Part shown: positions 37,301 through 47,000 of the stretch, piece by piece | Layout: every line of letters begins with the position of its first letter | How positions within the stretch are numbered: position 1 is the stretch's first letter | The notes under the pieces: model-generated | The model's database searches: none | What the model was told of the DNA's origin: nothing | The model's input: the letters and a program-made list of their open reading frames with translations, nothing else | Position numbers and translations under genes: made by a program | Assembly: GCA_026874595.1 (NCBI GenBank) | Contig: CM049306.1 | Coordinates: 19,895,019-19,959,018 of the forward strand | Length of the DNA stretch: 64,000 nucleotides | DNA from: Sipunculus nudus | Lineage: Eukaryota > Annelida > Sipuncula > Golfingiida > Sipunculidae | Reading direction: 5' to 3'

Positions 37301-40300
37301 AATAAACTGAAATAAATTTTATTCACATTCATTTCCAACTCTTCATCGATATTAAAACAAAATGAAAATATATTTTAATTTACATTTATTTTAAATGTAC
37401 AACGATATTAAAACATAAAGGGGTTATCAATACTAGTTTAATTCATGCGTTCCTTATGGAAATAAAAGAAGTAAGAAGACAAAAGTACACTTACCATCGA
37501 AGAACATTTTTGTTCGGAAGTATGCGATAACAAGTCTAAAGACGGTTTGACTGTCCAACTTCCGGTGCAGAGTTGACCGGTCTACTGGGATAAGTGCCTC
37601 CAACGCTTTGATTTCCGTCCTCAGCTTATCTCGGTATCGCTTTGACTTGAAGCTGGAAGAGAAATTAAAAATGTTCAAAAAGAATAAATGATGTATATAC
37701 CTTGCTCGTCAAAATATCATATCTTTAACCGTCATTGAATTAAAAGTTGTAAATCAGCATCAAAAGACAGCCTGGCGAATAGTTTCACCTAGAATTACAT
37801 TGGTAAGTTTATTTAATTCAATAATGATTGAACACCTCATTATTATGATGCTATTAATAACTGTCAAATATTTTTGTTTCTGTTGTCCTGGTCACCAAAA
37901 AATAATAATGAAATATTAATTAATGCGTATTTGTAACCAAAGTTTAAATCCTGTCCTCAAAAATTTGACAAAATGAAGCGACCTTCCGTGGAATTTCCCG
38001 ACAATGATCCGAAATAAGCGAAGTGTAGAAACATACTTTGCGCGCCCTTTGCTGGGTGTGTGCTCAATATCCGGCTATCATATTTCGCAATTTATCAAAA
38101 GGTTCATGTTTTCAGGCGACAATAAGCATCTCTTCTGGTAAACCAAGATGATCCATGAAACTTATGTGGAACGCATACGGGCAAAACTGAGATCCTTTAC
38201 TCTGGGGATGTAGAGATGGTATATACATATAAAACCATAGTAATCGTGTTTTATTGGCGTACAAACAGATAGCTGGGCAGGGAAGGGGGCGATAACACGT
38301 TCCGGGTTGTGTTCGTGTGAGACTGGTCCGCAGACCACACGAATCATCCCCACACTAAGTGCCGCTATGCCACTGACTTAAAAGGCTCGTGAGGGATTAT
38401 ATATAATGTTACCGTCCCCCCGATTTCCCCAACTTCATATCAACCGCAACTGTATTTGTGTCTGGTCTTGCTTTAGGTGTCGTTATGAACAGTTGAATTC
38501 TATCAGTGTAAAATGTAAACAAATTTTGGATTAATTTTAATTTGCATGGATTACTCCGTTGGATATTACACCTGCCCCAGATAAATCAGTGACTGACCCT
38601 GATGTGACAAGAAAAATCCAGAGAAATTACGAAGTCAGCAAGGTACAACATGAGTGAGTAAGTATTGTAATCCAATATTTATACAATTCGGTAGATGCCA
38701 TCGTATTTTGCTGGTGTATCTCTTTCAGGTAGCTGCAGACAGTCGTGTATTAGCCAAGCATCATGGAGAAAAGACGTAATTTTTTAGCGTGTATATATAT
38801 CTATTTATGAAAACTTCATAAGCTTGTATTTACAGTTATGCGTATATGATAAATCGTATGTCAGGTAAAATATTCTTATTGATTTACTACTACAAATGCT
38901 ACTAGTACCACTACTGCCTTTACTTATACTGTTATTACTATTATTATTATTATTATTATTTTTATTAAAAAATGAAGTAAAAATATAACGTGACCATGCA
39001 TGTGTCAATTAATTATTGATTTCGTATTTTGTACACTTTTATACTTTGCAAAATGATTGTCTCGTCCCTTAAAGTAAGGATCTACACACAAACATCGTAC
39101 GAATCCGATTACAGATCCGTTTGTGTGGAATAGGTAATGCAGTAAAGAGATTTAATAATTAATTTTAACCCAATTGGACACAATCATATAACTACAATTT
39201 AGACAACCGTTTCTGCCAATCATGATAAGGTGATTTGTAACATATTCAGCTCCCAAATGTCATATATTAATTAACTATTGTAAATGTCATGCCTTTTTGC
39301 CAGTATATAGTTTCAGATGTGAAAAATGGCCAGTTTTGTTGGGTTTGAATAATATTAAGGTGTATGATAACCGAGCTTCTGAGCTAAGGTATGTGAATTG
39401 TAATTTGTAAAGTTAATTACTTTTTTTTTATTTTGGCCCAAAAAAAAAACATTAGAAAGTCAACATATACAACATCAGCATCTGATCTGCAAGCGTGTAT
39501 TATAAATAGGAAGTTTGTACCATAGAGAAAGGCAAAGGGCAAGGTCATAACAGGCTGTCGTACTTGAATCAACATATATAAATAGAATGCTGTCGTGTTT
39601 GACGTACACTTTAAATTGTACAATTAGTTCAATCTTTTCTAAATATAAATGGAGATAACTGAGAGTAAAAGTAGCAAGGTCTTTTTTAAACTTATTCACT
39701 CATTTTATGTGTCTGCTATTTTGTTACACCCCACATTAAGCTTGGTATACGTGGAAACGTCGACACTTAAATGACCTTACTCTAATAAATGAAAATATCT
39801 GTTCCATATTTCAATATCTTGCAATATAACGCTGAAATTTATGAGATTTAGTAATGCAGTCGCCAAGGAACGGTATCAGGAAATTTATTGGCAGGCTGAT
39901 ATCCCAGAAAACGCCCTTTAAAGTCTGTAGAGTTTCCCACAAAGAGGTACGTAAATGAAAGGTAACAAGTAAAAGATATCATTATTTAGTTCAGTGCTTT
40001 GTGCAAAGGTAAAATTCAAAAGTACTTATGAAGAGTAGGACACTTGCACCTGTAGCTTCATTCATCGAACGAGGGAAGTTCTGATATAAAGATTCGCTGT
40101 CACGGGTTATGGCTGTTACACTTTAAGTTGCGAATATTAAGAACCCTTCATTGCTGGAGTAGTAGTCTTCCTGAATATTTTATGGTATCGGCCGCAACCC
40201 GAATGACAACTATGATCTTCTGTGTAAAGTATTTAGTTGTGTTATGTTATTTAAATTTTCAAATGCACAAATTGATGCTCGAAAATTTACCATCCTAATC

Positions 40301-41298
40301 ATGCGTTTTTTGTGGATTTTTTGTAGTATCAAAAATGCGGAATTAGTTTCAATTCCTTTTATGGCAATGACACGCCACGTTGGATGTCCCGTTCTCCTCT
40401 ACAGAACCCGCGGCCTCTTCCTCGCTGATTTCGTTAAATTAATATGCCTAGTACATGTATACGGATTACACTCTCTATTGACTTTTGATTAAGTCTTTTG
40501 ACACTGACCAATGTATTTTTATTTGAGTTCAGCCTCTTCAGGGAAATAGTTAAAGTAATAATAAAGTTTCGACAATATAGGAGAGGTCTTTGTTAAAACA
40601 CACTTCAGAAAACATAGTTCACTTCAGAGAACGTATTAGACCCAAGTCGTTACCCATGTTTTAAACATACGCCACCCCTGCTCGCATGCATGGAATTCAA
40701 ACAGAACGTGTACAGGTATGAGAGACTTTCTGTGAACGAAGAATCGGACGTAGCCCATGCAGTGTACAAGCCGTTTGACTCCGGTACAGGTAAAGCCTCT
40801 AGAGTAAATTGGTGAAACATCGATAGAATCTCAGAGATGAGTTCTGAGGCCTTTCCAAAAGCAAATAACTTCAGGATTAATCCTTGCCACTGAAAACCTG
40901 AAATTCCGAAGGATTGGTTATAACAACTCACTATGTATACCGTCATCCTCAGTCAAAATGCTTTGCTGCTATGGCCATAGAAATAATAAGATTTCTAGGA
41001 ATGTTGCCACACATACGGTACACGAAGAACATTTCTTTACAGACGAATGGAATTCAGTACACAGACACCGTTACACCTTGCAAAGTATATATATATATAT
41101 GTAAAGAAAATACCCCAAAATTTCACCCTCTTTTCTTTGTCAAGTAAGTGCCCTTTGCAGATATTCGTGTAAAAGGAACATTACAGTAAAACGATTTGCA
41201 ACATCTCATGTTTACTTGACAGACATCTACAACCCTTACCTTGGGTCTATCTTGGATGTCACAGAAATCCGCTGTCCTGCTGCCGTTGGTACCGCCAT
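15442..41298 (-). CDS. AHR: Aryl hydrocarbon receptor-like bHLH-PAS factor, nine coding exons, complete
   Basis: Nine exons (41,240-41,298; 37,495-37,652; 33,815-33,936; 21,631-21,720; 19,595-19,816; 18,825-19,015; 18,296-18,402; 17,100-17,241; 15,442-16,567) join in phase at every junction to 2,217 nt, 738 residues. The start ATG has A at -3 and G at +4. Residues about 20-72 are bHLH (SKRYRDKLRTEI, then RKLDSQTVFRLVIAYFRTK). PAS-A starts at about 113 (AMDGFLLVVTSDGTILYVTP). PAS-B covers about 262-362 (KHELDL, IIGYTLEEL, WMWLHTRGKVVFKN). Residues 365-738 are a Pro/Ser-rich tail ending FLEYLQES. AhR is a ligand- or stress-responsive factor that pairs with ARNT and binds GCGTG sites. PAS-B is present, which excludes AHRR. 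Oddities: the basic region reads SKRYR where most AhRs have SKRHR, no upstream basic cluster for a bipartite NLS is seen, and the PAS-B start differs. It is probably a divergent AhR paralogue. AP5S1 is nested in intron 3. Confidence 0.88.
17100..17241 (-). CDS. AHR: AhR exon 8: second half of PAS-B
   Basis: 142 nt with donor TCAG|gtaaaa. It encodes EEIQTMYFRFQTKDGKWMW and LHTRGKVVFKNSKKYSIVF, aligning to the PAS-B C-terminal beta-sheet (vertebrate form: FRLLTKN then WTWVQS). Both edge codons are split and restored correctly by the neighbours (C|TG Leu and AG|A Arg). Confidence 0.9.
18296..18402 (-). CDS. AHR: AhR exon 7: PAS-B helix region
   Basis: 107 nt with acceptor ctttcag and donor ACTC|gtgagt. 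It encodes AHEIIGYTLEELEGISMYQV then IHPEDLAVFSACHKT, matching the GYTEAEL and FIHAADM blocks of AhR PAS-B. Confidence 0.9.
18825..19015 (-). CDS. AHR: AhR exon 6: end of PAS-A and start of PAS-B
   Basis: 191 nt with donor AAAA|gtaagc. It encodes KMHCIGHMRAFPLLQ and, at the end, NGFWSKHELDLKFKQMDKK. The last part aligns to the vertebrate segment that opens PAS-B and lines the ligand pocket (FRTKHKLDF-T-P). His in KHELD is kept, but the conserved Phe and Pro after it are not. Confidence 0.9.
19595..19816 (-). CDS. AHR: AhR exon 5: PAS-A core
   Basis: 222 nt, phase 0 at both ends, with acceptor attcttcag and donor ATCTG|gtaaat. It encodes IDLMHRCIYGIVHPDDHYEL and, later, SVSFLCRIKCFNGTTTGYL, matching the VYELIHTED and RCFICRLRCLLDNSSGFL blocks of AhR. 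Confidence 0.92.
21296..21600. mobile_element. MITE-like element with 14-bp inverted ends and internal (TA)n
   Basis: It begins CAGTGGCGGATCCA (21,296) and ends with the exact complement TGGATCCGCCACTG (to 21,599). The interior holds a C10 run and a 62-nt (TA)n microsatellite directly before the right end. It lies in AhR intron 4, only about 30 nt from the donor of exon 4. Flanks on both sides contain ggggac or gggga, possibly a target duplication. Confidence 0.6.
21519..21580. repeat. (TA)n microsatellite inside the MITE
   Basis: About 31 AT units. The Tyr-Ile repeat frame over it is an artefact. Confidence 0.95.
21631..21720 (-). CDS. AHR: AhR exon 4: start of PAS-A (90 nt)
   Basis: Exactly 30 codons in phase 0, acceptor ttggcag, donor CCAG|gtaaaa. 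It encodes AMDGFLLVVTSDGTILYVTP and NILQHLGFNQ, nearly residue-for-residue like AhR PAS-A. From general knowledge, the equivalent vertebrate AHR exon is also 90 nt, which supports deep conservation of the intron positions. Confidence 0.93.
21721..22224. other. Upstream region of AP5S1 inside AhR intron 3
   Basis: About 500 nt between AhR exon 4 and the AP5S1 start codon. It becomes less AT-rich from about 22,030, as expected for a promoter and 5' leader, but no TATA box is evident. Confidence 0.4.
22225..22962 (+). CDS. AP5S1: AP-5 complex subunit sigma-1, single exon, nested in AhR intron 3
   Basis: One uninterrupted frame of 245 codons starts at an ATG in good context (A at -3, G at +4). 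The N-terminus MVYAVVVHTLIKEPVRILY and the C-terminal half (IIVWGAALNFGLTLVCSASE, AAEVIRLIFRLLQDHCRLLN, LLKLDKIATVVNQVLPGGQL, MFMNHRVVRQIEKRLEVLLK) match AP5S1, the small sigma subunit of the AP-5 adaptor. AP-5 works at late endosomes and lysosomes with SPG11/SPG15 in retrieval to the Golgi. Residues about 28-92 are a Ser/Asp/Thr-rich low-complexity insert (TSLSSFSSRLSNSTTDGTVT), making it longer than the human protein of about 200 residues. The gene is antisense to AHR. Lack of introns may mean an old retrocopy or ancestral compactness. The long open frame with conserved sequence suggests it is functional. Confidence 0.9.
   Translation: MVYAVVVHTLIKEPVRILYQRQYGPVENDNSLEGAEPSESGDTLSVSTRDFDGLSVGDTSLQLDFDRTSLSSFSSRLSNSTTDGTVTSDGVPQGRLEFLDRVVRTVQAEHAFKNIISPRSLESELQRLNGDGVLPNVTIGYARLPGDTNIQHKHKIIVWGAALNFGLTLVCSASENRQVAAEVIRLIFRLLQDHCRLLNFPGEALLKLDKIATVVNQVLPGGQLMFMNHRVVRQIEKRLEVLLKA
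23400..23405 (+). promoter_or_regulatory. Candidate AP5S1 polyadenylation signal AATAAA
   Basis: A plus-strand hexamer about 440 nt after the AP5S1 stop codon, in an AT-rich 3' region. Use is inferred from position only. Confidence 0.4.
23965..25115 (+). repeat. Direct repeats rich in TTCTGCC flanking about 0.9 kb
   Basis: The segments 23,965-24,080 and 25,005-25,115 both carry repeated (T)TTCTGCC and GGCAGA motifs in the same order, for example CCTTGTTTCTGCCATAAGGG against CCTTATTTCTGCCATGGGAA. The intervening DNA has no clear frame. This may be a degenerate element with terminal direct repeats or two copies of one simple-motif repeat. Confidence 0.4.
25327..25895 (+). repeat. Tandem array of about 130-bp units headed by TGACCTTGATCTT
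   Basis: Units begin near 25,327, 25,474, 25,592, 25,722 and 25,858 with variants of TGACCTTGATCTT. They share GGAAATATA-, CTTTGAAGT- and GTTTCAACCAA-type blocks. The copies are strongly diverged and non-coding. The head motif resembles a nuclear-receptor half-site (reverse complement AAGGTCA), which may be coincidental. Confidence 0.6.
28305..28364. repeat. (TA)n microsatellite
   Basis: About 30 AT units in AhR intron 3. Confidence 0.95.
29265..29415 (-). mobile_element. Possible degenerate tRNA-derived SINE
   Basis: On the minus strand, GACGCAGCTAGATGGTGAAC (A-box-like) is followed about 30 nt later by GGTTCCCGGTTCCAACCCCG (B-box-like), with an anticodon-arm-like AACTT...GAGTT between. 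The cloverleaf is imperfect, so this is an old SINE at best. Confidence 0.3.
30780..31160. promoter_or_regulatory. CpG-rich island within AhR intron 3
   Basis: This stretch is much richer in G+C and CpG than its surroundings (GCGCGGAAATC, GCCATTGCGGCCGGAG, GCCGCAG). It includes TGACGTAA and the hairpin ATCCCCC-AGGCTC-GGGGGAT, and ends in AGCAAG|gtaaac, a plausible plus-strand donor. It has no long open frame. It could be an enhancer, an alternative promoter or a non-coding first exon. The assignment is inference from composition. Confidence 0.35.
31920..32003 (+). repeat. Left arm of an inverted repeat pair around AhR exon 3
   Basis: It contains CGTACTAAATTGTAGCTTTA, then GCTTCTAGCGTATTTTAGAA and TATCAGTAAA. 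Its reverse complement recurs at 36,507-36,590 with only about ten differences over the arm. Confidence 0.8.
33540..33800. repeat. TGTATG/TATGTG-rich degenerate minisatellite next to exon 3
   Basis: Repeated TATGTGTG, TGTATGTA and GAATGTATG motifs. On the transcribed minus strand this is a CA/ACATA-rich tract starting about 15 nt after the weak exon 3 donor. The plus-strand Tyr/Val/Cys-rich frame is a by-product. Confidence 0.65.
33815..33936 (-). CDS. AHR: AhR exon 3: bHLH to PAS-A linker
   Basis: 122 nt with acceptor tttgacag. The split codon G|CT gives Ala73 (MFFDA, compare FFDV in vertebrates). It encodes AGLEPLPSADGKPPEPPPKK and ends DGLVTGKELLQ, matching the EGEFLLQ end of the vertebrate linker. 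The donor CTACAG|gtcaaa is the weakest in the gene. The exon is bracketed by an inverted repeat pair (31,920-32,003 and 36,507-36,590). Confidence 0.87.
33937..37494. other. AhR intron 2
   Basis: About 3.6 kb with no exon recognised. It holds the right arm of the inverted repeat and a GC-richer block at 35,580-35,930 whose open frames have no recognisable domain. Confidence 0.6.
36507..36590 (-). repeat. Right arm of the inverted repeat pair around AhR exon 3
   Basis: Read on the minus strand it gives CGTACTAAATTTTAGCTTTT, GGCTTCTAGCTTTTAGCG and TATTTTAGAATATCAGTAAA, the counterpart of the arm at 31,920. The arms are about 4.5 kb apart. Confidence 0.8.
37495..37652 (-). CDS. AHR: AhR exon 2: basic helix-loop-helix
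   Basis: 158 nt with acceptor ctcttccag and donor GATG|gtaagt. It encodes SFKSKRYRDKLRTEIKALEA, LIPVDRSTLHRKLDSQTVFR and LVIAYFRTKMFFD. The pattern follows AhR bHLH ([33 protein letters not shown]), but with Tyr for the basic-region His and no Asn-Pro before the Ser. Confidence 0.9.
37653..41239. other. AhR intron 1
   Basis: About 3.6 kb. No exon was recognised on either strand. A GC-richer patch lies at 38,160-38,400. Short AT and TTA/ATT repeats occur near 38,935-38,965. Confidence 0.6.
41240..41298 (-). CDS. AHR: AhR exon 1 (coding part): initiator and short N-terminus
   Basis: It encodes MAVPTAAGQRISVTSKIDP plus the first two bases of Ser20, with donor CCAAG|gtaagg. No signal or strongly basic cluster is present. 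The sequence cactacag immediately upstream (minus strand) could be an acceptor but has a poor pyrimidine tract, so the start is taken as lying in the first exon. Confidence 0.8.
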
Positions 41299-44200
41299 CG
41301 TGTTATCCTGTAGTGTTGTTTCTTAGGTGTTCGAGTAAAAAAGCTCATGCACATATACAAATTATACCAATTGTTCAAAACGTTACATAAAGTCTTTAAA
41401 TTATATTTAAGCGACAAATTGAACAGGTCTTAGAGATTGCTTCGAACATATTTCCGTGGAAGTCCAATGTTCCATGTGTAATCTATAAGAACTTTCAAAT
41501 AATAAAATGTTAAAATACATCAGTTTAAAAAAATCTGGTTATAAACTTTTTATTTGCAGATATGATAAAAAGTATGAATGTTCCAGATACGATACACTTC
41601 ACCCGCGCGGGCGTCACAGATTTCATCTGCGAAAAAGAAATCTATTATATATGTCAGCTTTGCACTCTTTCTAACGTCCCGTGGACGTTACATCTCAAAT
41701 CCAGTCTGATGAATGGTTATTCTCGACCAAAATTGGATCATGGTCCTAACCGCAGGTTCGCATGAATCATATTGAGGTATTAAAGTATGACTGAATACGA
41801 GTCGCTATTTGTTCATGGTCCTAATCGCAGTTTCGTAACACAACTCTGGGTGTTTAACACTTGTTAACTTTCTGTCGGTAGTTCATTCAGTCCTCATACA
41901 CGGAGTGAGCTGGTGGTCGCGGACTGTTCATCCGATTCTAGTATGGTATGAATTGCAGTTAGTCCTTTATGTTATTGGCCGCCGGGAGATGACTATTGTG
42001 TGGTATGCTGAATGATGAGGTCCGAGTGACCCGGATAAGAGTTCAGACGCTTCAGACGACAGCTTGATGACTTAAACCCCTTATCAACCCCGATAACAAA
42101 ATATTATTTCTACTTGAGACTCTGAGCGGCTCGTCATATTTGACTATATACATTGGCTAGGCTAACATTTGCTCACCCCCTTTCTGTCCTGTTCTTGACT
42201 ATAAATCGAGTGCCACTCATACCCTGAATCTTAATCGTAGCGTCAATAGCATTAGGCCTTAATCGTTTAGGCTCCGCCTATCCCTTGCAGTCAGTTGGGT
42301 TGGTTGCGCGCGGGAGTCGGAGGGTGAAAGCTGTTTGGTATCGGCTGACCCTCCACAAATGGCAGCACTATGTAAATTGTCGTCAGGAGTTTATCTCAGA
42401 AAGCGATGTCAAGTCCCCAATCGGATTAGTAAGCACTGTCAACTTGCCCCTTATTGTGACACGGGGGAGGTTTAATCTGATAACCATTGCCAGATCATCC
42501 ACAATCTGACATTAAACTCTCCTAGAACGCTGCGCGCCATCGTGTTTGCAAACTCTTGAAAAATAACGGAACATGAAAAAACAATTAACAAGGCTTTTCA
42601 TCACATTGTTTCCTGCACTGATATGTATTAATCACGCTCCAGGTTATAATAACTTGGGATTAAGTTCCCTCACAGCCCAGCCGGTGGAATATTCACCCGA
42701 CCAGCAGATGGGCGACTGCTGTGAAGCGCGCTCTATAGTGTTTAAACTTTACCCGCTCATTTTAACTTGACAAATGGAAGCTGAGTGGTTTGCCAACATG
42801 AGAACTATCAAGTCGCCCTTCTCTGGCGTGTATCAATTTTCTCTCTTACAGCCCTGTGGTAATAACCTATGCATACGGCATACGTTTTGTGTGAGAATTC
42901 CTTTGCAATAACCAGATATATTTAAGTTTTTTATACTTTTGTAGATATCACTCGTGGTTAATGAAATTAATTACTTTAATTTGGTAAGAAAAACTTATTA
43001 CGTATTAATGCCTTACTGCATAACTTCTACTTCAAAACAATGCATTTGATATAATATAGAATCTTATTTTTTTTTAAATTTAAGTTAGGGTTTTAGACTT
43101 GTTGTCTAAAATACAGATACATTTATATTTGTTTATGTTTTTTTTACATTATCATCAGGTTTAAGAATTTTTTTATTATCAATATTAAAAATTAAATATC
43201 TTCTACATTAGTTTATAACTAAGGAGGTTATATACACGCCTATAAACTACTTGGCCAGACCAAGCTCAGGCACAGATAGGCCTATATTTTTTTAGTTTAT
43301 TGAAAGAAAGTAAGAATTTGTACACAATTTACTTTTAAATGTATTATTATTCTGTCCATGCATGTTTTGTTAAAAGGCGCGGAAGGCGCTTATGGGTCTA
43401 TCAAATGTTGACAAAGGATGCAGTTCTATATTTAATTGAATAGTAATTGAATTCCATTTAAAGCAAATCTAGCTCGCATTTTTTTTAGATTTGTACCTTC
43501 GGAATCTCAATGTTTATTGTTGTTTTAAATCGTTACAGGTCTATGGGTTTATGTGAGAACCGCTTTTCATTTGACCTACTTGGAATTTCGGATGAAATGT
43601 CAATTTATTCGTGACTGTGTGTATATATGTTATCCACATAACTGCAAACATTTGCATGGGGTATTGAATCTCTATAGAACTTTTAACTTTATTGGAATGG
43701 AATTTCTATCGATTTTTTAACATTTGGGGTATGGAATCTGTATCGAATATTATAAAAATTATGTAAATTTCGATGGTCGTGCAAAAAAATTAAAATTCCT
43801 TGGTGTCTTGGTGAAAATACATTTCTAATACTTTTGTCACCCTTTTTTTCATATTTGCAAGACAATATATTAAGAAGCATCATGGGTTTCTTAAAGACTT
43901 AACAAACTCACCCAAGTGAGCATTAGACATGATCTTCTGCATAAAATAAACATCTGCAATTCTGCTCATGCTAAATTCATAAAATATTATTTGCTTACGC
44001 CGACATTTAAAATATACATCTGTATGCATATTACAAGTTCAATTAACAAAGTGTTTGGCATTTGTCGTTCTTTCTGCATGGTTGTATAGCATGTTACAAA
44101 ATACAATTCATTCATATACATGTGCATTTTATTTAAGTTTGGATCACTGATCACTGAATAACATGTACTTTGTGTTAAAGGCAACACACTCACATTATCC

Positions 44201-46900
44201 GGCATAGAACGCGGGGTATGCTAATTGAGTATCTGTAAGCTGTAAAAATGGTGACAGATCCGGAATTCTTGACATATTTTGATTAGTCTTCCTAAATGCA
44301 ACAAAACAAATATCTTTAGTATGATCCTTAAATATTACATACATACAAATGAAACACGTTACCTTTATGTGCCGATACCAGAGGCATTCCGTCAATGATA
44401 ATTCAAAAAAAAAATTTAAACAGATCGATTGAGCAGTTTACCCGATAATGATGGTTCTTTTCCTTTGCGTAAATATAAAGAGCAACCCACCCGCAGCCAA
44501 AAATACAAATGAAACTTTTTTATGAGACCTGTTCCATCATTCTGTTTTCATAACATATCGAAATAAATATTTTATTCAAGTGCTTTTATTCAGACATTTT
44601 AGAGGAAAAATCATCTGGAGCTTATTCGTACCTTCAACGATAACTGTTACTTGTTTGTATTTCCGTAGCAATATAGCCAGGAATAATGTAGTCTTTTATT
44701 GAAGGAAAGGCATTTTACACGTTTTGAAACCATGTGATAATTCTACGATTTCAAAACAAGTCGAAGCAGTATTCAAATAAAAAAAAAAAGAAATAATTCC
44801 TTGCGATATATCGAGGCGTATGCATTTCAAAAAGAAAAAAAAAATAATAATTTTTGTAAAGTACTTCAATTGCATGTTTCAAATTTAACAGCTTAAGGTA
44901 TTTAATTTCAGGGCAAACACACTGTGACATACTCTGTTGAGAACCACCACAACTGGAAAGACCTACATGTTTCATTCTATAAAATTTGGTATGATAAAGG
45001 ACGACACAGGAAGGACTTTGCTAGTTTTGAAATATGAATTTAGTGTAACCGAGATTAACTTAACTTGTGCGTGTTCAGCATAAATATGGCACGTACTTTA
45101 TCATAATAGTGGTAGTAATGGCTCCACAAATTGTGCCAGCCATGGGCATGTCAAAATAGGAACATTTATTGTGATATTTTTGACGACACACGCGACACAG
45201 GTATGTTGATATTTTAGTGTGGAGTAAAAAGTTTGTAAATTTATCTGGTATTAGGAGAGCTTTTATAAACCCAACCGAGTGTGGGTATTATATTATTTTA
45301 CAGATACTTGTATTGTATTAGTATAATATCGCATGTTTTATTCATATACTTTATTATTAAATGTTTATTGACTGATCAGTAAAAATTCTTTATTTTGGTT
45401 CTGAACATACAGGAGACCTAATACATAGCTTGCAAGTTCAGTGAAGCTAGCATTGTATTTTGAAAAGAGATTAAAAAAAAATAAAAAAATTGAATTGAGG
45501 TATATGCACTTCGTTTTCTTCAGAAAAAAAAATCCAGGGGGTCCGGACCCCTCCCCCCCCCCCTTCTTCCAGCCTCCGAAACCTTTTTGAAGGGTTTCGG
45601 AACAAATTTTGCGGCCTGGACCCCCTTTAATCCGGACCTAGGGACCTCTTTCATGGTTTTATCATTGTTCCTCCTAAATTTCATAAAACCTGAATTCGCC
45701 CATAGAATATCCTAAAATGCATAAAATATCAATAGAAAAAAACTTGTATTTTGAAACTCTGATATTTTCACAACTGCACGGTCTTCCTGGAGGTTCAAGA
45801 TTGTTTTTTACAATACGTTTAAAGCAAATTATAGATAATCCCTATTATATTTCCTTCGGGGTAATACATATATACGCATGCATTAGGTTCGCGTTTCCTT
45901 CCCTTTTTCCCATAACTTAACCTAACCTCCCGTCCTACTGCATTCACGCCAAACTTTTCGTGTACAGTACTAAAAGGGCTTTAATAATGGTCTTCAGTAT
46001 ATAGGGATCTCCATATGTACACAAGAAATAGTAGAATTATTTCTGCTTCAAAATAAACTTAATACCTGTTTAGATAAACTAAGACGAGCGGGTGCACTAA
46101 AATTCGCAAAAAAAAATGTAATTATAAGAAGTACGTGGATGAAATTCAATAAAATGAAATAAAATTCAATTTCTTTATAGGCTTCATATGTCCGTAATTA
46201 AAAAATATATTTTGTGAAGAGGCGTCTATGAAGCAGGTGCCCCTGTGTAGCCTTAATTCATCACTGCTCCTGTGATTTGAAATTCGTAGAATGATTTTGT
46301 AACATTGATGACATTAGAATGAAAACGTTTATAAATTGTAAGCTTTTTATTTAAATTTATATTCATAGGATATCATGTCAGAGGTACAAAAAAAGACCCT
46401 CCATACACGCAGGTGAGGAAAAGAGTCTTCAGTTTAGATATTGTTTTATTCTTAAAATAGCTCCTTATGAAACAAATGAATTACTACATGTAATCATCTT
46501 TCATTCAACAAAATGAACTGTGACTAATATTAACATGATCTATAAAAACAGGTGTGCATAAGAAAATGTGACTTTAAACTAGATTGATTGGAGCTTTTTG
46601 TGCAGTCGGAAAAGTTGCCATTGATCACATTTAATGTAAGACATGCAACTTTCTTTTGAAAAAAAAAAAATCCAGTATTAAGCCTTTTTATGTTCCTTTC
46701 AGGGAAATTGTAAATATTTCAGAGATTTGAAAGCTATATATACATTGATGGCGCGAAGTTTAACCAATTTGAGTGCGTTTATAATCCACTAAAACAAGGA
46801 GCGACTTCTGATCATTAGTGAACCAGTCAGTCCCTTAGAGGACACTTGTGGGTAGCATTACTGAACTGAACTGAAGATGTATTAAGCCCTCCGAGCGCTC
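41299..46900. other. AhR upstream region and spacer
   Basis: This holds the AhR 5' leader and promoter. 41,860-42,560 is GC-richer and more complex than the surroundings and is the best promoter candidate. An AhR-type core site TGGCGTG lies at 42,824, which may be chance. From about 43,000 the sequence is AT-rich with no gene. A repeat copy sits near 45,533. Confidence 0.45.
45533..45650. repeat. Copy of an unclassified dispersed repeat (also near 14,478)
   Basis: TTTTGCGGCCTGGACCCCCT followed by CCGGACCTAGGGACCT here matches TTTTTGCGGCCTAGACTC followed by CCAGACCTGAAGACCT at 14,508-14,550. Both are preceded by a G- or C-rich stretch. A C11 run is included. The family is unknown. Confidence 0.4.
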
Positions 46901-46948
46901 TAGTGGGAAGGGTCTAAGACCAATTCCCTGAACGCTTCCTTTTCGTTA

Positions 46949-47000
46949 AAATTTGGATTGGAGTCGAAGAAAAAAATTTGGATTGGAGTCGAAGAAAAAG
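46949..47000 (+). repeat. Perfect 26-bp tandem duplication
   Basis: AATTTGGATTGGAGTCGAAG plus an A run occurs twice head to tail. It precedes a GC-richer open stretch to 47,165 (starting MPPSQADLRRMESNS) that I cannot assign to a family. Confidence 0.75.

Noticed and set aside
15442-41298. Assignment to AHRR, SIM, HIF or ARNT
   Set aside because: AHRR lacks PAS-B, which is clearly present here. The PAS-A exon and FFDA linker match AhR far better than SIM, HIF or ARNT.
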